In this document: positions 8,653 to 18,690 of the stretch, piece after piece
How positions within the stretch are numbered: the stretch's first letter is position 1
How the letters are laid out: each line of letters opens with the position of its first letter
Assembly: GCF_011009015.1 (NCBI RefSeq)
Contig: NZ_CP048878.1
Span: forward strand, 4,556,354 to 4,620,353
From: Spartinivicinus ruber
GTDB lineage: Bacteria > Pseudomonadota > Gammaproteobacteria > Pseudomonadales > Zooshikellaceae
DNA: 64,000 nt
Direction: 5' to 3'
Notes under the pieces: generated by a model
Told to the model about the DNA's origin: nothing
The model's database searches: none
What the model saw: the letters and a program-made list of their open reading frames with translations, nothing else
Translations under genes and position numbers: made by a program

Positions 8653-10386
8653 TTAAGCTCGTGATTCCACAATCTCCAACCCTTCTCGGGATAACTGGGT
8701 TAACTTTGGCATTAGATCTAGCAGTTGTTGTGTATATTCATGTTGTGGATTAGTAAATAACTGCTCTGTTTCAGCCACTTCCACCAAACTTCCATAGCGC
8801 ATCACTCCAATGCGATCACACACTTGACGTATAACTGGTAAATCATGGCTGATAAACAGCATCGTCAGCGACAACTCATCCTGCAAATCTTTTAACAAGT
8901 TAAGAATTTGCGCCTGTACAGATACGTCCAATGCAGAGGTGGGTTCATCACAGATTAAAAATCGCGGGCGTGTGGCCAATGCTCGTGCAATCGAAATTCT
9001 TTGTCGCTGCCCTCCTGAAAACTCATGAGGATACTTAACACCCGCTTTACGACCAAGGCCAACGTGCTCTAACAAATCACCGACTATCTGTTGTATTTGT
9101 TGGTTGGAGGATGCCAGTTTATGAAATCGAATAGGCTCTGCAATAATATCTGCTATGCACATTCTGGGATTCATTGAAGAGTAAGGGTTTTGGAAAACCA
9201 TTTGCAATTCACGACGAAATGGTCTTCGCTGTGCTTCTGTTAAGCCAGTGAGCTCTCTTCCTGCAAATTCGATAACACCAGAGTCAGGTGTGTAAAGTCC
9301 AGCAATTATTCGTGCAATGGTTGACTTTCCACTGCCGCTTTCCCCTACTAGACCAAAGGTTTCCCCTGCTTTTACCGTAAAGGATACATTATCAGCTGCT
9401 TGCACATACTTACAGTTTTTCTTTAATAAAGCCGATTGCGTTTTAAACTTTAAGCAAACCTTATCAACTTTTAACAAATGGTCTGCATCGGTCGCTTCAA
9501 AATGATTTCCCTGACCAAGCCAATGGTTACTGATATCAATTTTTTCAAAAGCAACTTCTGCTGCTTCGATGTAATCAACTAGTGGAAATCGCGCTAATTT
9601 TACATCGGAGCGAGGAACCGCACTGATCAAGCTTTTTGTATAAGGATGCGACGGTTTGCTTAGAATTTGTTCAGTCGTCCCCATTTCTACAATTTTACCG
9701 CGGTACATAACTGCTACACGATCAGTTACGTTAGCAATAACCCCCATATCGTGGGTAACCAGAATACACCCCACCTGACGTTGTTTACATAACGACTTTA
9801 TCAGCTCCAGTATTTGGTCTTGAATGGACACATCCAGAGCCGTTGTTGGTTCGTCTGCAATAATCAATTTAGGCTCAGAACATAAAGCAATAGCTATAAC
9901 AACTCGCTGCCGCATCCCTCCAGAAAATTGATGAGGATATTGCTTAATTCTAATTTCCGGTTCAGGAATACCCACCTGTTGTAGCATTTCTAGCGCTTTT
10001 TGCTGAGCTTGCTGCTTTGATATACTACTATTTGCCAATATGGTCTCAACCATTTGCTGTTCAATAGTCAACAAAGGATTAAGTGATGTCATTGGATCTT
10101 GAAAGATAAAACCAATTTGTTGGCCGCGAATTTCTCGAATTTTATCTGCCGGCAGTTGTGATATTTTCTCTCCTTTTAAAAACACTTCACCACCTGCTAC
10201 TCGACCCGGTGGGCTTAATAAGTCAATAATAGCATTACCAATGGTTGATTTACCTGCACCACTCTCTCCAACTAAACCAACAACTTCACCCGGCTCTACT
10301 GAGAAACTGGCCTCATGTACCGCCGTTGCAACACCAAAGCGGGAAGGAAATTCAATTTTCAGATTTTTTACTTCTAGTAATGCCAT
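8653..10386 (-). CDS. Fused two-domain peptide ABC transporter ATPase (DppD-DppF type)
   Basis: 577 residues containing two complete nucleotide-binding domains. The first has Walker A GESGAGKST at 40-48, signature FSGGMRQR and Walker B LIIADEPTTALD. The second has GESGSGKST, FSGGQRQR and FLICDEPTSALD. Each domain ends with the peptide-transporter extension (HPYTKSL and HEYTQQLL). The fusion replaces separate DppD and DppF and is known from YejF-like and related systems. It is the first gene of the operon, with GGGG before the ATG. Confidence 0.93.
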   Translation of the reverse strand: MALLEVKNLKIEFPSRFGVATAVHEASFSVEPGEVVGLVGESGAGKSTIGNAIIDLLSPPGRVAGGEVFLKGEKISQLPADKIREIRGQQIGFIFQDPMTSLNPLLTIEQQMVETILANSSISKQQAQQKALEMLQQVGIPEPEIRIKQYPHQFSGGMRQRVVIAIALCSEPKLIIADEPTTALDVSIQDQILELIKSLCKQRQVGCILVTHDMGVIANVTDRVAVMYRGKIVEMGTTEQILSKPSHPYTKSLISAVPRSDVKLARFPLVDYIEAAEVAFEKIDISNHWLGQGNHFEATDADHLLKVDKVCLKFKTQSALLKKNCKYVQAADNVSFTVKAGETFGLVGESGSGKSTIARIIAGLYTPDSGVIEFAGRELTGLTEAQRRPFRRELQMVFQNPYSSMNPRMCIADIIAEPIRFHKLASSNQQIQQIVGDLLEHVGLGRKAGVKYPHEFSGGQRQRISIARALATRPRFLICDEPTSALDVSVQAQILNLLKDLQDELSLTMLFISHDLPVIRQVCDRIGVMRYGSLVEVAETEQLFTNPQHEYTQQLLDLMPKLTQLSREGLEIVESRA

Positions 10387-11260
10387 TTATATCCCCTACA
10401 CAATAGGCAAAGCAACGACAACATAGCGATAAGGTAATTCATAAAACCTTTATCTACCATTCATCTCTGTTTAATATTTAAACGCTATAAAGTATTTTAA
10501 GAAACAAACTCATAAGATAACCATTTTTTATTGTTAGTATTCTATTCCAGTGGTTACTGCTATATATCAAGCAATTAAGACCTGAATTTTTATGGCTGAT
10601 ATATCGCCTATTTATGCATTACCTGTTGTAAATGTCATCTATCAATTGAAGCTCATACCTAACTGTTTGTAACAGTCCACTTTAACCCCTAAATGTTACT
10701 TTGGCCCTTCTCTTTTTTACCTTAAGTTTTACTTTGGAGCCTTCTTTAAAAATATAATTCTTTCTTTTACCTTTCCCGATTTCTACCTTCACAGTGGACG
10801 CCCGACTTACTTTGGCTTAAATCCAGCTAATTTAGAAAGCACCAAACAAAGACTTTTGATCAAATAATCAGCAATTTCTATTATTTATAACTTCTTAAAA
10901 TAATCAACCCTTAAAATCATCCCATCTATAATTAATAGGAATATAGATAATAACAATAACTTACTTTCAGTTACATATATTATCATTTTGTTTCCAATAG
11001 TATCTTATAGTCAACCCAAATCAAACATCTGAGCAAAGGCGCACAAAACTAGACTAAATAGTCACAAGATGCAAAGGTTGACCAATAGAGCCCAGCTCTG
11101 CTGGTTTGATCAAACAGACTTGAAGCCATTTACAGGAGAGCAACTAGATAGGCATGTCCTAGGTGTGAACTATAACTGGAGGGAAAATAAGTAGTTGTTG
11201 CTGGGTTTAGCCTGCAATCGCTTGTTTGAAAGAGAGTTACTCAACAAACTACACCCTTTG
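10387..11260. other. Gene-free region of about 870 bases
   Basis: No convincing coding frame was seen. The promoter of the transporter operon should lie in the first part. At 10671-10815 there are three copies of TTACTTTGG (10696, 10729, 10807) and an inverted GTCCAC/GTGGAC pair, which resembles the repeated ends of a degraded insertion sequence. Confidence 0.5.
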
Positions 11261-11704
11261 TTAGGATGCAGTACCAGGTATTACTTCAATTCTGAACAGG
11301 TTTCTACAAAACTGTAAATAAATACCGTAGGGCCTTGCCATAAATATTGATGCAATAATCAACACACTACAAGCAGTAACTATTTGTTCAACATTTGCAC
11401 CCACAGCCACCAAAGTTAAACCATAAATAACCGGATGAAATAAAACAAAAGCCAAAGTATCTACTGCTGAGCGCTTCAGCTGTGAGGCATTTATGGCATT
11501 AAATAGCTTAAATATCCAGTCGCGAAATAACCCATAAGGCGAAGCAATTAGTATATTAACTGGGATATTTACCAACCGGGATTGCAGTGACTGCTCCACA
11601 GAAAGCCCTGTTACAACAATTTCAAAAAACAACCCAGTAACAAATGCAAATGAGATAAACGCAAACGTATCTGCCAATGAGCGTTTCGAAAACCAATAAC
11701 GCAT
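11261..11704 (-). CDS. alaE: L-alanine exporter AlaE
   Basis: 147 residues with four hydrophobic segments. It matches the AlaE family in order and spacing: ADTFAF near the start, SRLVNIPVNILIASPYGLFRD in the middle, a second DTLAF block and the AxPYGIYLQFCRxLF ending. AlaE exports L-alanine through the inner membrane and protects against toxic accumulation during peptide uptake. Its position next to a peptide transporter is therefore sensible, though the two are not one operon. It is single-gene and read on the minus strand. Confidence 0.88.
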   Translation of the reverse strand: MRYWFSKRSLADTFAFISFAFVTGLFFEIVVTGLSVEQSLQSRLVNIPVNILIASPYGLFRDWIFKLFNAINASQLKRSAVDTLAFVLFHPVIYGLTLVAVGANVEQIVTACSVLIIASIFMARPYGIYLQFCRNLFRIEVIPGTAS

Positions 11705-12320
11705 GACAACCCCTAATGACTTTTTTAAACAATGAGGTCTTACTTACAAGCCAATCTGTCTATGGTTGCTTCTGGCTTAAACAGCACCTTGCCTTAGCCT
11801 GGTTCACACATAACCATTCACACCTTTTCTAAGGTGTTAACGCAACAGATCAACTCATTGGAAAAATGCTAAGTTTTAGTTAGAAGGAAGAATACCCAAA
11901 GAGATCGGTATTCTCAGGGGAACAGAAAAATTGTAGTTGGCTACTTTTGATAATAACTCTGGTCACTTTGCTTTAACCCAACCAAGCACAATACATTTGC
12001 AGCAAGTATCTTGAAAAATAAAAAACGATCAATTAGCCACCCGTCAGGGTAGCCGCCGAATAGTAACTAGATGTAAACAAGGTTGCAATGAGTAAAATCC
12101 GAAGCTGGACTGTAACAGATAGCTGTAAAGAAAAGGGATTACACCTTTGCAATCTAAGTTGAATCCCTGTGAATTAAGAGACTCATGATTAGATAACCGT
12201 TGAGCGTAATTTCTAATCGTTATTATTAACTATTACTCCCCTAAATGTCAGATGTGGCTCTGCCAACTATAATAAAGAGGGTCTTCAGTTACCAACTGAT
12301 CACTTTTCAAGGATGAAGCT
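11705..12320. other. Gene-free region between alaE and a chemoreceptor gene
   Basis: About 616 bases. Two stem-forming stretches are visible, AGAATACC/GGTATTCT at 11889-11914 and AGGGATT/AATCCCT at 12134-12168. No protein frame is supported. A small RNA cannot be excluded, but nothing identifies one. Confidence 0.4.
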
Positions 12321-13943
12321 ATGGGCTTATTATCTCACTTATCAGTTCAACAAAAATTCATCTGTTTATTTATTATTCTTTCATTCATTTTGATTGGCTC
12401 ATCCTTTTACTCCTATCAAGCAATCATCCCTATTGAGCAAAGCTGGGGAAAATACCAACAAGAAGCCGTCAAGAGAAGTAAACTACTTGAAGCAATCCAG
12501 GAAAACCTCGGTTATGGGGGCCTCATCCATAATTTTAAAAACTATGTTTTGCGAAAAACAGATAAATACTACACAAAAATATCCCAAAACTATCAGCATA
12601 TTTCTGACAGCATAAGAAAGTATCAACAACTCCCACATCTTACCCCAATAGAACAAACTGCACTGCAAACTATTGCCGAAACAGCTGAGCAATATTTTAA
12701 CAATGCTAAGCAAATTAAAAGTTTTATTCTTAATAATTACTCAATTAGTGAACTGGATAATTCCGTTAAAATTAATGACCAACCAGCATTATCTGCTATT
12801 CACCAATTAAGTCAGACCATTAATCAACATACAGGAGAAACCAGTCAGCAAGTCACCAAGCATATTAGTCAAGCCACCAAAGTAATGGTGACCAGTGCAG
12901 CTATTGCCTTATTACTTTGTATAGGCGCACTTGCATTAATTTACCTAGCCATTAATGGGCGGATTAGCCAGCTAAGAGCAATCATGACAGATCTTGCCAC
13001 TGGTGAAGGTGACTTAACCAAGCGTATGCCTGATCAAGGGCACGATGAATTAGCCTCCGTATCTCAACAGTTCAATTTGTTTATCAGCCGTATTCATGAC
13101 TTAGTCAAACAAGTTTCCAAACTAGTAGAAAAACTTTCATCCAGTTGCCACACCGTATTAGACATTGCCAAAAATACCTGCAATGGAGTCAACCTCCAAC
13201 AAGGAGATATCAACCAGATTGCTACTGCTATTCAGGAAATGTCTGCAACCATTCAGGATGTTGCACAAAATGCAAATCAGGCTGCGAAAGCCACCAATGA
13301 AGTAGAGCATGAAACCAATGAAGGAACTCGCTTAATTCACAATACCCAAACCAGCATCAACCAACTAGCCCAGGAAATAGAAGACTCAACATCAGTCATC
13401 GTTAAATTGGAGCAAGAAAGCGATGCTATTGGCAGTGTGCTTGATGTCATCAGAGGCATTGCCGAACAAACTAACCTGTTAGCACTCAATGCTGCAATTG
13501 AAGCAGCCAGAGCCGGTGAGCAAGGACGTGGGTTTGCAGTCGTCGCTGATGAAGTGCGCAATCTGGCAAACCGAACCCAACAATCGACAGAAGAAATCCA
13601 CTCAATGATAGAGCGTTTACAGTCCGGTTCTCACAACTCTGTCAATGCTATGACACAAGGCTGCAATCAAGCAAAAGATACTGTAAAACTAGCCTGTGAG
13701 GCTAATAAGTCGCTGGAGTCTATTGCAGGTTCCATCGAAACCCTAACCAAAATGAATGAACAGATTGCCAGTGCTGCAGAAGAGCAAAGCGCTGTTTCTG
13801 AAGAAATTAATCGCAATGTTGTTGCTATAAATCATGTGGCGGAAGATACCACTAAAATGGCCGAAGACTCTGCTGATGCTTGCGAAGAAATGTTTCGCCT
13901 AACAGCTGAGCTGGAAAATCTAATGAAACAGTTTAGAGTGTAG
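12321..13943 (+). CDS. Methyl-accepting chemotaxis protein
   Basis: 540 residues. Membrane segments at about 12-31 and 188-210 enclose a periplasmic helical sensor domain of about 155 residues carrying [15 protein letters not shown] near its start. A HAMP linker follows (about 212-265), then the signalling domain with the conserved hairpin tip [20 protein letters not shown] and [17 protein letters not shown]-rich helices around it are the probable methylation sites. It feeds CheA/CheW complexes. The nearby chemotaxis cluster is damaged, so this receptor may serve another cluster elsewhere in the genome. The ligand is unknown. Confidence 0.92.
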   Translation: MGLLSHLSVQQKFICLFIILSFILIGSSFYSYQAIIPIEQSWGKYQQEAVKRSKLLEAIQENLGYGGLIHNFKNYVLRKTDKYYTKISQNYQHISDSIRKYQQLPHLTPIEQTALQTIAETAEQYFNNAKQIKSFILNNYSISELDNSVKINDQPALSAIHQLSQTINQHTGETSQQVTKHISQATKVMVTSAAIALLLCIGALALIYLAINGRISQLRAIMTDLATGEGDLTKRMPDQGHDELASVSQQFNLFISRIHDLVKQVSKLVEKLSSSCHTVLDIAKNTCNGVNLQQGDINQIATAIQEMSATIQDVAQNANQAAKATNEVEHETNEGTRLIHNTQTSINQLAQEIEDSTSVIVKLEQESDAIGSVLDVIRGIAEQTNLLALNAAIEAARAGEQGRGFAVVADEVRNLANRTQQSTEEIHSMIERLQSGSHNSVNAMTQGCNQAKDTVKLACEANKSLESIAGSIETLTKMNEQIASAAEEQSAVSEEINRNVVAINHVAEDTTKMAEDSADACEEMFRLTAELENLMKQFRV

Positions 13944-14049
13944 TACTGAATTCTGCATCGGTTACTCACTGGCAAGATAGCTAGACTCACATTATGCTTA
14001 AAATATACCCAAAAGGGTGATGCCTTTACCATGGACCAGGCTGAGTATT

Positions 14050-14358
14050 ATGAAGTCACTATTTGCCGACAGTAAAAGCAATCATATTAAGCTTGTTTAC
14101 ACTTTAGTTGATCACATTCTAGCCACCGAAGATAATCCCACCCAATGGCGCCATCAGCTAATCGAAAGCTGCATTTACAATACAGACCAAGCTTCACAGC
14201 TATCTGATGACCAACTTGCAATGATTTACCGAGCGATTCTCATCGCCAAGTACCTTAAATATTCTTATGATGAGTTAATTCCAGAGTTTGAGCATTATCA
14301 AGTTCGCTACAGCATTGATCTGGATGATGATTACACTGCAGGAGCAGTGGCTTACTAG
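14050..14358 (+). CDS. Small hypothetical protein
   Basis: 102 residues from the ATG at 14050 (MKSLFADSK). An in-frame ATG at 14017 with AGGG just before it would add 11 residues, so the start is not settled. The protein is acidic and probably all-helical, with no recognised domain. It lies between the chemoreceptor and thpR, convergent with the latter. The function is unknown. Confidence 0.55.
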   Translation: MKSLFADSKSNHIKLVYTLVDHILATEDNPTQWRHQLIESCIYNTDQASQLSDDQLAMIYRAILIAKYLKYSYDELIPEFEHYQVRYSIDLDDDYTAGAVAY

Positions 14359-14370
14359 CGAGTTGAGCCA

Positions 14371-14976
14371 CTAGCCATGAGCTAAAGGAAAGGTCGCTAG
14401 TGCTTTATAGTGAGAGCCCATGTTATCCACTGTACTCTGAAACAACTTCACCTCATTTACCTCAAATAACTGGGTAAGTCCAACAGGTAATACTTTTTTT
14501 GTATGCATAGTTTTTTTTAAGCGGGCTAATGTTAAATGAGGTCTAAATGGCCTGGTTTCTTTAGGTATCTGCCATTGTTGACACAACTGATCAACCTTCA
14601 ACGCCAATGCAGGCAATATACCTTTAGAACTTACTGATAAAGCTAATAACCGAGCTCTATTTTTATTGGGAAACCAATGAAGGTCTTTCAGCTGGCAACT
14701 AAAACAGGTTTGTTCAGCTATTAACTGTGTTAAATGACTAGCCAAGCTCTCAACCACTCCAGAATCTAATGCAGCGATAAATTTTAAAGTGATATGAAAG
14801 TGCTCTAGTTTGGTCCAACGAAGGTTTTTACTGATGAAGGCCTCAGAAAAAGCTCCCTGGTAATAATGGAAAATAGTTTCTGCCAAGTCTGTGGCAATTG
14901 GTATACCAATAAATACCCGTATCGGCTGTGAGTCAGTTGTATCTGTGGTATGCTCTGGCTGGTTAGCAGTTCCCAT
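14371..14976 (-). CDS. thpR: RNA 2',3'-cyclic phosphodiesterase (2H family, LigT)
   Basis: 201 residues of the 2H phosphoesterase superfamily. The two catalytic tetrapeptides are visible: HITL in EHFHITLKFI and HLTL in RPFRPHLTLAR. The N-terminal RVFIGIPI strand is typical of ThpR. Members open 2',3'-cyclic phosphates to 2'-phosphates and can ligate tRNA halves. It is divergent from the following small gene with a 39-base gap, so the two likely share a promoter region. Confidence 0.9.
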   Translation of the reverse strand: MGTANQPEHTTDTTDSQPIRVFIGIPIATDLAETIFHYYQGAFSEAFISKNLRWTKLEHFHITLKFIAALDSGVVESLASHLTQLIAEQTCFSCQLKDLHWFPNKNRARLLALSVSSKGILPALALKVDQLCQQWQIPKETRPFRPHLTLARLKKTMHTKKVLPVGLTQLFEVNEVKLFQSTVDNMGSHYKALATFPLAHG

Positions 14977-15015
14977 ATGCTCTCACTTAAGTTTACTAAG
15001 AGCTTATTATACCCT

Positions 15016-15333
15016 ATGACAACTAACGCAAAATCTGCCAAGCAGTGGCTTGAAACTCAGGGCATCAACGAGCCCCGTGAACGTATAGAGCAAATTGCCC
15101 AAAATATTCTTAACAAACTAGCCGAATTGGATGATGAGCACCCTCAACAACAAGGCTTATTAGACGCTTTGGCCGTTGTGGAGGATTACCTGGCAAGCTT
15201 GCCTCCCCTACCACAACCAAGTAGCAATTGGGATACTACCCCTTTGGGTGACCCACCGACTGATACCATTCCCCAATTATCCCAAGAAGAAAAAAAACAA
15301 CAGTTTCAGCAACTATTAAAGCAGCAGGAATAG
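15016..15333 (+). CDS. Small hypothetical protein, Gln/Pro-rich C terminus
   Basis: 105 residues from the ATG at 15016 (MTTNAKSAK); a longer reading from 14950 would run across the thpR start and is unlikely. The N-terminal half is helical and charged, the middle is Pro-rich, and the end is Gln/Lys-rich. No known domain was recognised. Confidence 0.55.
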   Translation: MTTNAKSAKQWLETQGINEPRERIEQIAQNILNKLAELDDEHPQQQGLLDALAVVEDYLASLPPLPQPSSNWDTTPLGDPPTDTIPQLSQEEKKQQFQQLLKQQE

Positions 15334-15365
15334 GAGTTGATGATTAATCGCGATTGACAATAGGA

Positions 15366-16439
15366 TTATGCATTCACCACCAATGAAGGTTGGTACAAGG
15401 ATGTTATTTCTTTTGCGATATCATCCAGCCCTAGGGTCATAACTGCTGCCCCTATACCCACCGCAGTGCCAGGCATGCCCCATACAACACTTGTTTCCTT
15501 ATCTTGAGCAATGGTTATCCCACCACATTCCTTAATAGCTAATAGCCCTTTTGCTCCATCAACTCCCATCCCAGTTAATAAAATACCCAGCGAGTTACCA
15601 CCAATTTGTTCCGCAGCAGAATAAAATAAACTGTCAACAGACGGCTTATGACGATTAACCGGTGGAGAGTTATCCAGTACCACCTGAAGCGATGAGCCCA
15701 CTTTTTTGACAAGTAAATGTTTATCTCCCGGTGCTATATAAATATGACCAAACTCTAATTTAGTGGTGCCTGAAACCTCCTTAACAGGCACAGGTAACAG
15801 CTTATCTAAACGCTCTGCATATGAGCGACTAAAAATCGGAGGCATGTGCTGGGTAATAACAATTGGCGGCCCATTTAATGACGTTGACATAATAATATGC
15901 TTTATCGCTTCAGTCCCTCCCGTTGAAGCTCCAATAGCAATTAGCTTGATTTGACTTTGTACTTTCAGCCTAGCCAAATAGCTACGCATTTGAGCTTTAT
16001 GAGTAGACTTCTTTTGTACCCGCTTCTTATTTAAGGCTGTTAGGTTTATTAATGAGGCCGCTTTTACTTTACTTATGAGTAACTCAACAAATTCATCAAG
16101 CAATTGTGGATCAAAAGGTTTTGCCAAATAATCACAGGCACCCTTTTCTAAAGCTGTAAAAGTATCATCTGCCCCTTTCACCGTTTGTGAAGAAACCATC
16201 ACCACTGGCATCGGCCTTAACTGCATAATTTTATCCAAAAAAGTCAGACCATCCATTTTGGGCATTTTTACATCAAGCGTAATGACATCGGGATTATGAT
16301 GCTTAATTTTTTCTCTTGCATCATAGGGGTCTGAAGCAAGATCCACCACCTGAATTTTATTATCCTGCTCTAAAGCTGCTTTTAAAAATTGACGCATTGA
16401 TGGCGAGTCATCAACACAAATCACCTTTATAGGTTTCAT
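15366..16439 (-). CDS. cheB: Chemotaxis protein-glutamate methylesterase/glutaminase CheB
   Basis: 357 residues. The N-terminal receiver domain carries the acidic pair Asp10-Asp11 and phosphoacceptor Asp56 in ITLDVKMP. After a linker, the methylesterase domain shows the catalytic Ser172 in GASTGG, His198 in ITQHMP and the Asp in GMGVDGAKG. It removes methyl groups from chemoreceptors and deamidates receptor Gln. It is intact, unlike several other genes of this cluster, and is the last gene in the direction of transcription. Confidence 0.94.
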   Translation of the reverse strand: MKPIKVICVDDSPSMRQFLKAALEQDNKIQVVDLASDPYDAREKIKHHNPDVITLDVKMPKMDGLTFLDKIMQLRPMPVVMVSSQTVKGADDTFTALEKGACDYLAKPFDPQLLDEFVELLISKVKAASLINLTALNKKRVQKKSTHKAQMRSYLARLKVQSQIKLIAIGASTGGTEAIKHIIMSTSLNGPPIVITQHMPPIFSRSYAERLDKLLPVPVKEVSGTTKLEFGHIYIAPGDKHLLVKKVGSSLQVVLDNSPPVNRHKPSVDSLFYSAAEQIGGNSLGILLTGMGVDGAKGLLAIKECGGITIAQDKETSVVWGMPGTAVGIGAAVMTLGLDDIAKEITSLYQPSLVVNA

Positions 16440-16670
16440 TATTTTTACCAGATTTACTATATACTTCTCGAATAATTTTTAGGTTTTTTTGCCGTTGCTG
16501 ACCACCGAGGGATACCACTACATTAGGAAAATGTAGGAGCAGCATTTAATGGAAATCATCGATCGATAGCGCCCCAAATAACCATTCGTTTTCTATATAT
16601 TTGGGTATTGTAAAGCCTTTATACAAAATAACTTAAAATCAAATCGCATACTAAACTATAAATATAGCTT

Positions 16671-17231
16671 TTACATTTGATACACAGAAGATAGTTCTCT
16701 CATTTTGACAACACCACTCCAAGGTTCAAAAGTAATTTTACGAGCAAAAGAACCAAATAAGTGGGATGCAACAATGGGAATTTCCACTTCTTTTAAGTAG
16801 TTAACGGCATATTCAGCATTTATTTTTCCAATATCCGACATGTGGGTTATCATTTTTGCTCCACCAAAAAGTTTCGCCTGCAAATGATGTAAATGAGCCC
16901 CCTTTTCCAATAGTGCTTCTATTAAGTAAAACATAGCAAAATTACCATAACGCCCCATTAGCATTCGTACTGGAGACTGGCTAGCATTTACTGAATAAAC
17001 ATTTATTTGCTTTTTTGTTTCTGGTAGCATGAAATGATTCATTCCACCTACTTTAGCAATGGGATCCCACAAACAGGTTGCAACACAAGAGCCTATAATT
17101 GTTACAATTTCTTCTTGCTGGCTCGTACCATACACTTCACCAGGTAGTAGTTTAACCACTTCCACTTCATTCGTCGTTTCCTGGCCAGGCAACTTATTGG
17201 TACAGTTTGCCGTTGATTGATCAACAACCAT
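16671..17231 (-). CDS. cheD: Chemoreceptor glutamine deamidase CheD
   Basis: 186 residues. The catalytic Cys49 lies in GSCVATCLWDP and His66 in GGMNHFMLP, both in family spacing; the Thr of the triad cannot be placed with certainty. CheD deamidates selected receptor glutamines. A purine-rich AGGTG stands before the ATG. It lies between a CheW gene and cheB, the usual place after cheR, but no cheR is present. Confidence 0.92.
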   Translation of the reverse strand: MVVDQSTANCTNKLPGQETTNEVEVVKLLPGEVYGTSQQEEIVTIIGSCVATCLWDPIAKVGGMNHFMLPETKKQINVYSVNASQSPVRMLMGRYGNFAMFYLIEALLEKGAHLHHLQAKLFGGAKMITHMSDIGKINAEYAVNYLKEVEIPIVASHLFGSFARKITFEPWSGVVKMRELSSVYQM

Positions 17232-17325
17232 ATGTTACACCTAACTGGAAAAACATACCCCTTGGGGCTATTTCTTTGAAACTCTATTATTCCTAAGTAT
17301 TAGATAGAATTTTCGAAAAATCTAT

Positions 17326-17841
17326 CTAAGCTATCATTTTATCGTCCACTGATACCATACCCGAGATAAAATTATGCTGCTGATAACAAGAAAGATTAGT
17401 GACAGAGCGATAGTTAATTTTTGTAATACGATAGACATCTGCTACGCCATCAACAATCAATCCACTGTATACACTATCCGAGAAACCAGCTATTTGCTGT
17501 TTAATAATAATAACGACTGTTGTATTACTATATTCAGATTTCTGTAACCCCATTCGAGTTCGCATATCAACAACAGGAATTACCTCCCCTCTTAAGTCAA
17601 TCACGCCGTGAACAAAGGTAGGTAAGTTAGGCAATTCACGTAAAGGTGTCCACCCTCTAATTTCCTGAACTTTTAAAATATCAATACCAAATTCATTGCC
17701 ATCAAGAATAAATGATAAAAATTCTCGATCAACTGCTTCATTACTATCCAAATAACCCGACGACAACCCTTGGTCATTTTGTATAGACTTGCTTTGAGTT
17801 AAATTACTCATCAGGCTTTTGCTTCCTGTAACTACATCCAC
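17326..17841 (-). CDS. cheW: CheW coupling protein with prematurely ended C terminus
   Basis: 171 residues with the CheW SH3-like core: FGIDILKVQEIRGW, the HGVIDLRGEVIPVVDMR block and VYSGLIVDGVADV. The frame ends at VDDKMIA with TAG, but the same frame continues with IDFSKILSNT to a second TAG at 17293-17295, which is the expected CheW ending. One base change of a Leu codon (TTG to TAG) would explain this. The product lacks about 11 residues including the last strand, so function may be reduced. The exact start is uncertain; MSNLTQSK at residue 11 is an alternative. Confidence 0.85.
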   Translation of the reverse strand: MDVVTGSKSLMSNLTQSKSIQNDQGLSSGYLDSNEAVDREFLSFILDGNEFGIDILKVQEIRGWTPLRELPNLPTFVHGVIDLRGEVIPVVDMRTRMGLQKSEYSNTTVVIIIKQQIAGFSDSVYSGLIVDGVADVYRITKINYRSVTNLSCYQQHNFISGMVSVDDKMIA

Positions 17842-18150
17842 TTATAGCCAAAGCGGATGTTTTTTAGATGAATGTCTTACAACTGTGAAGCTAGCAATAA
17901 CAGCACTAATTGAAGTAAACAGTGCTAGCTGGATCGTTGATCAATAAGTTCCAGTAACACTTTTATGTAAATTAAAGTAGCTACCGTAAGTCTTTATGTA
18001 TAAGACGTGCCTCTATGAGTTTATCTATTTATAAATAATAGGGGCGAAGGTAGTTAACCCTAGCATATTCCTCTAATGAGTGGTATCCATACTATCACTT
18101 ATAAACTGAATTTCCTCTTCTTTGGTGGTCAGCGACAACAACATAATACC
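17842..18150. other. Gap between two cheW genes where mcp/cheR would be expected
   Basis: 309 bases. A 23-codon frame (from an ATG near 18146, ending in DSMDTTH) is open on the minus strand, but nothing recognisable is encoded. In related clusters with a STAS-cheY-cheA-cheW-mcp-cheR-cheD-cheB order, this place holds receptor and methyltransferase genes. Confidence 0.4.
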
Positions 18151-18660
18151 CTAGAAATCATTCGAGATAGGTATAGATGGTTTAAAATCAAACAACATTT
18201 CAACGGCTAATACTGTTGCTGTTTTTTTCTTAATGTTAATTATACCGCTAATTTTATCAGCAGCGATTACTCCTTTCACTGGCAAAGCACTGCTTAAGGC
18301 ACTTTCAGATATATTAACAACATCAGATACAGCATCAACTACAACACCCATCGTACGATTGACTCCCCCTTGTTTCACACTCAATACAATGACCACTGTC
18401 GTTGCTATACATTCTCCGTTACCCACATTAAAACGTAACCTAAGGTCCATAACAGGAATAATCATACCTCTTATATTTATCACCCCTTTAATATATACAG
18501 GTGCATTAGGTATCAAAGTAGGCTGCTCCCACCCTCTTATTTCTTGTACACTCAAAATATCAACCGCATATAACTCATCAGCTAAAATGAAAGTTAAGAA
18601 TTGTTGTGTATTGCTATCCGTTGCCAACAGCTCATCATATTCCATTACAGCTTCATTCAT
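18151..18660 (-). CDS. cheW: CheW coupling protein
   Basis: 169 residues, normal family length and complete at the C terminus (VLAVEMLF). The core blocks are present: YAVDILSVQEIRGWE, IKGVINIRGMIIPVMDLRLRF and MGVVVDAVSDVVNI. It links CheA to receptors. It follows cheA after a 30-base gap, the conventional order. It is not identical to the second CheW downstream. Confidence 0.9.
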   Translation of the reverse strand: MNEAVMEYDELLATDSNTQQFLTFILADELYAVDILSVQEIRGWEQPTLIPNAPVYIKGVINIRGMIIPVMDLRLRFNVGNGECIATTVVIVLSVKQGGVNRTMGVVVDAVSDVVNISESALSSALPVKGVIAADKISGIINIKKKTATVLAVEMLFDFKPSIPISNDF

Positions 18661-18690
18661 GAATTATACCTATTAATTAGTTTGACATAA

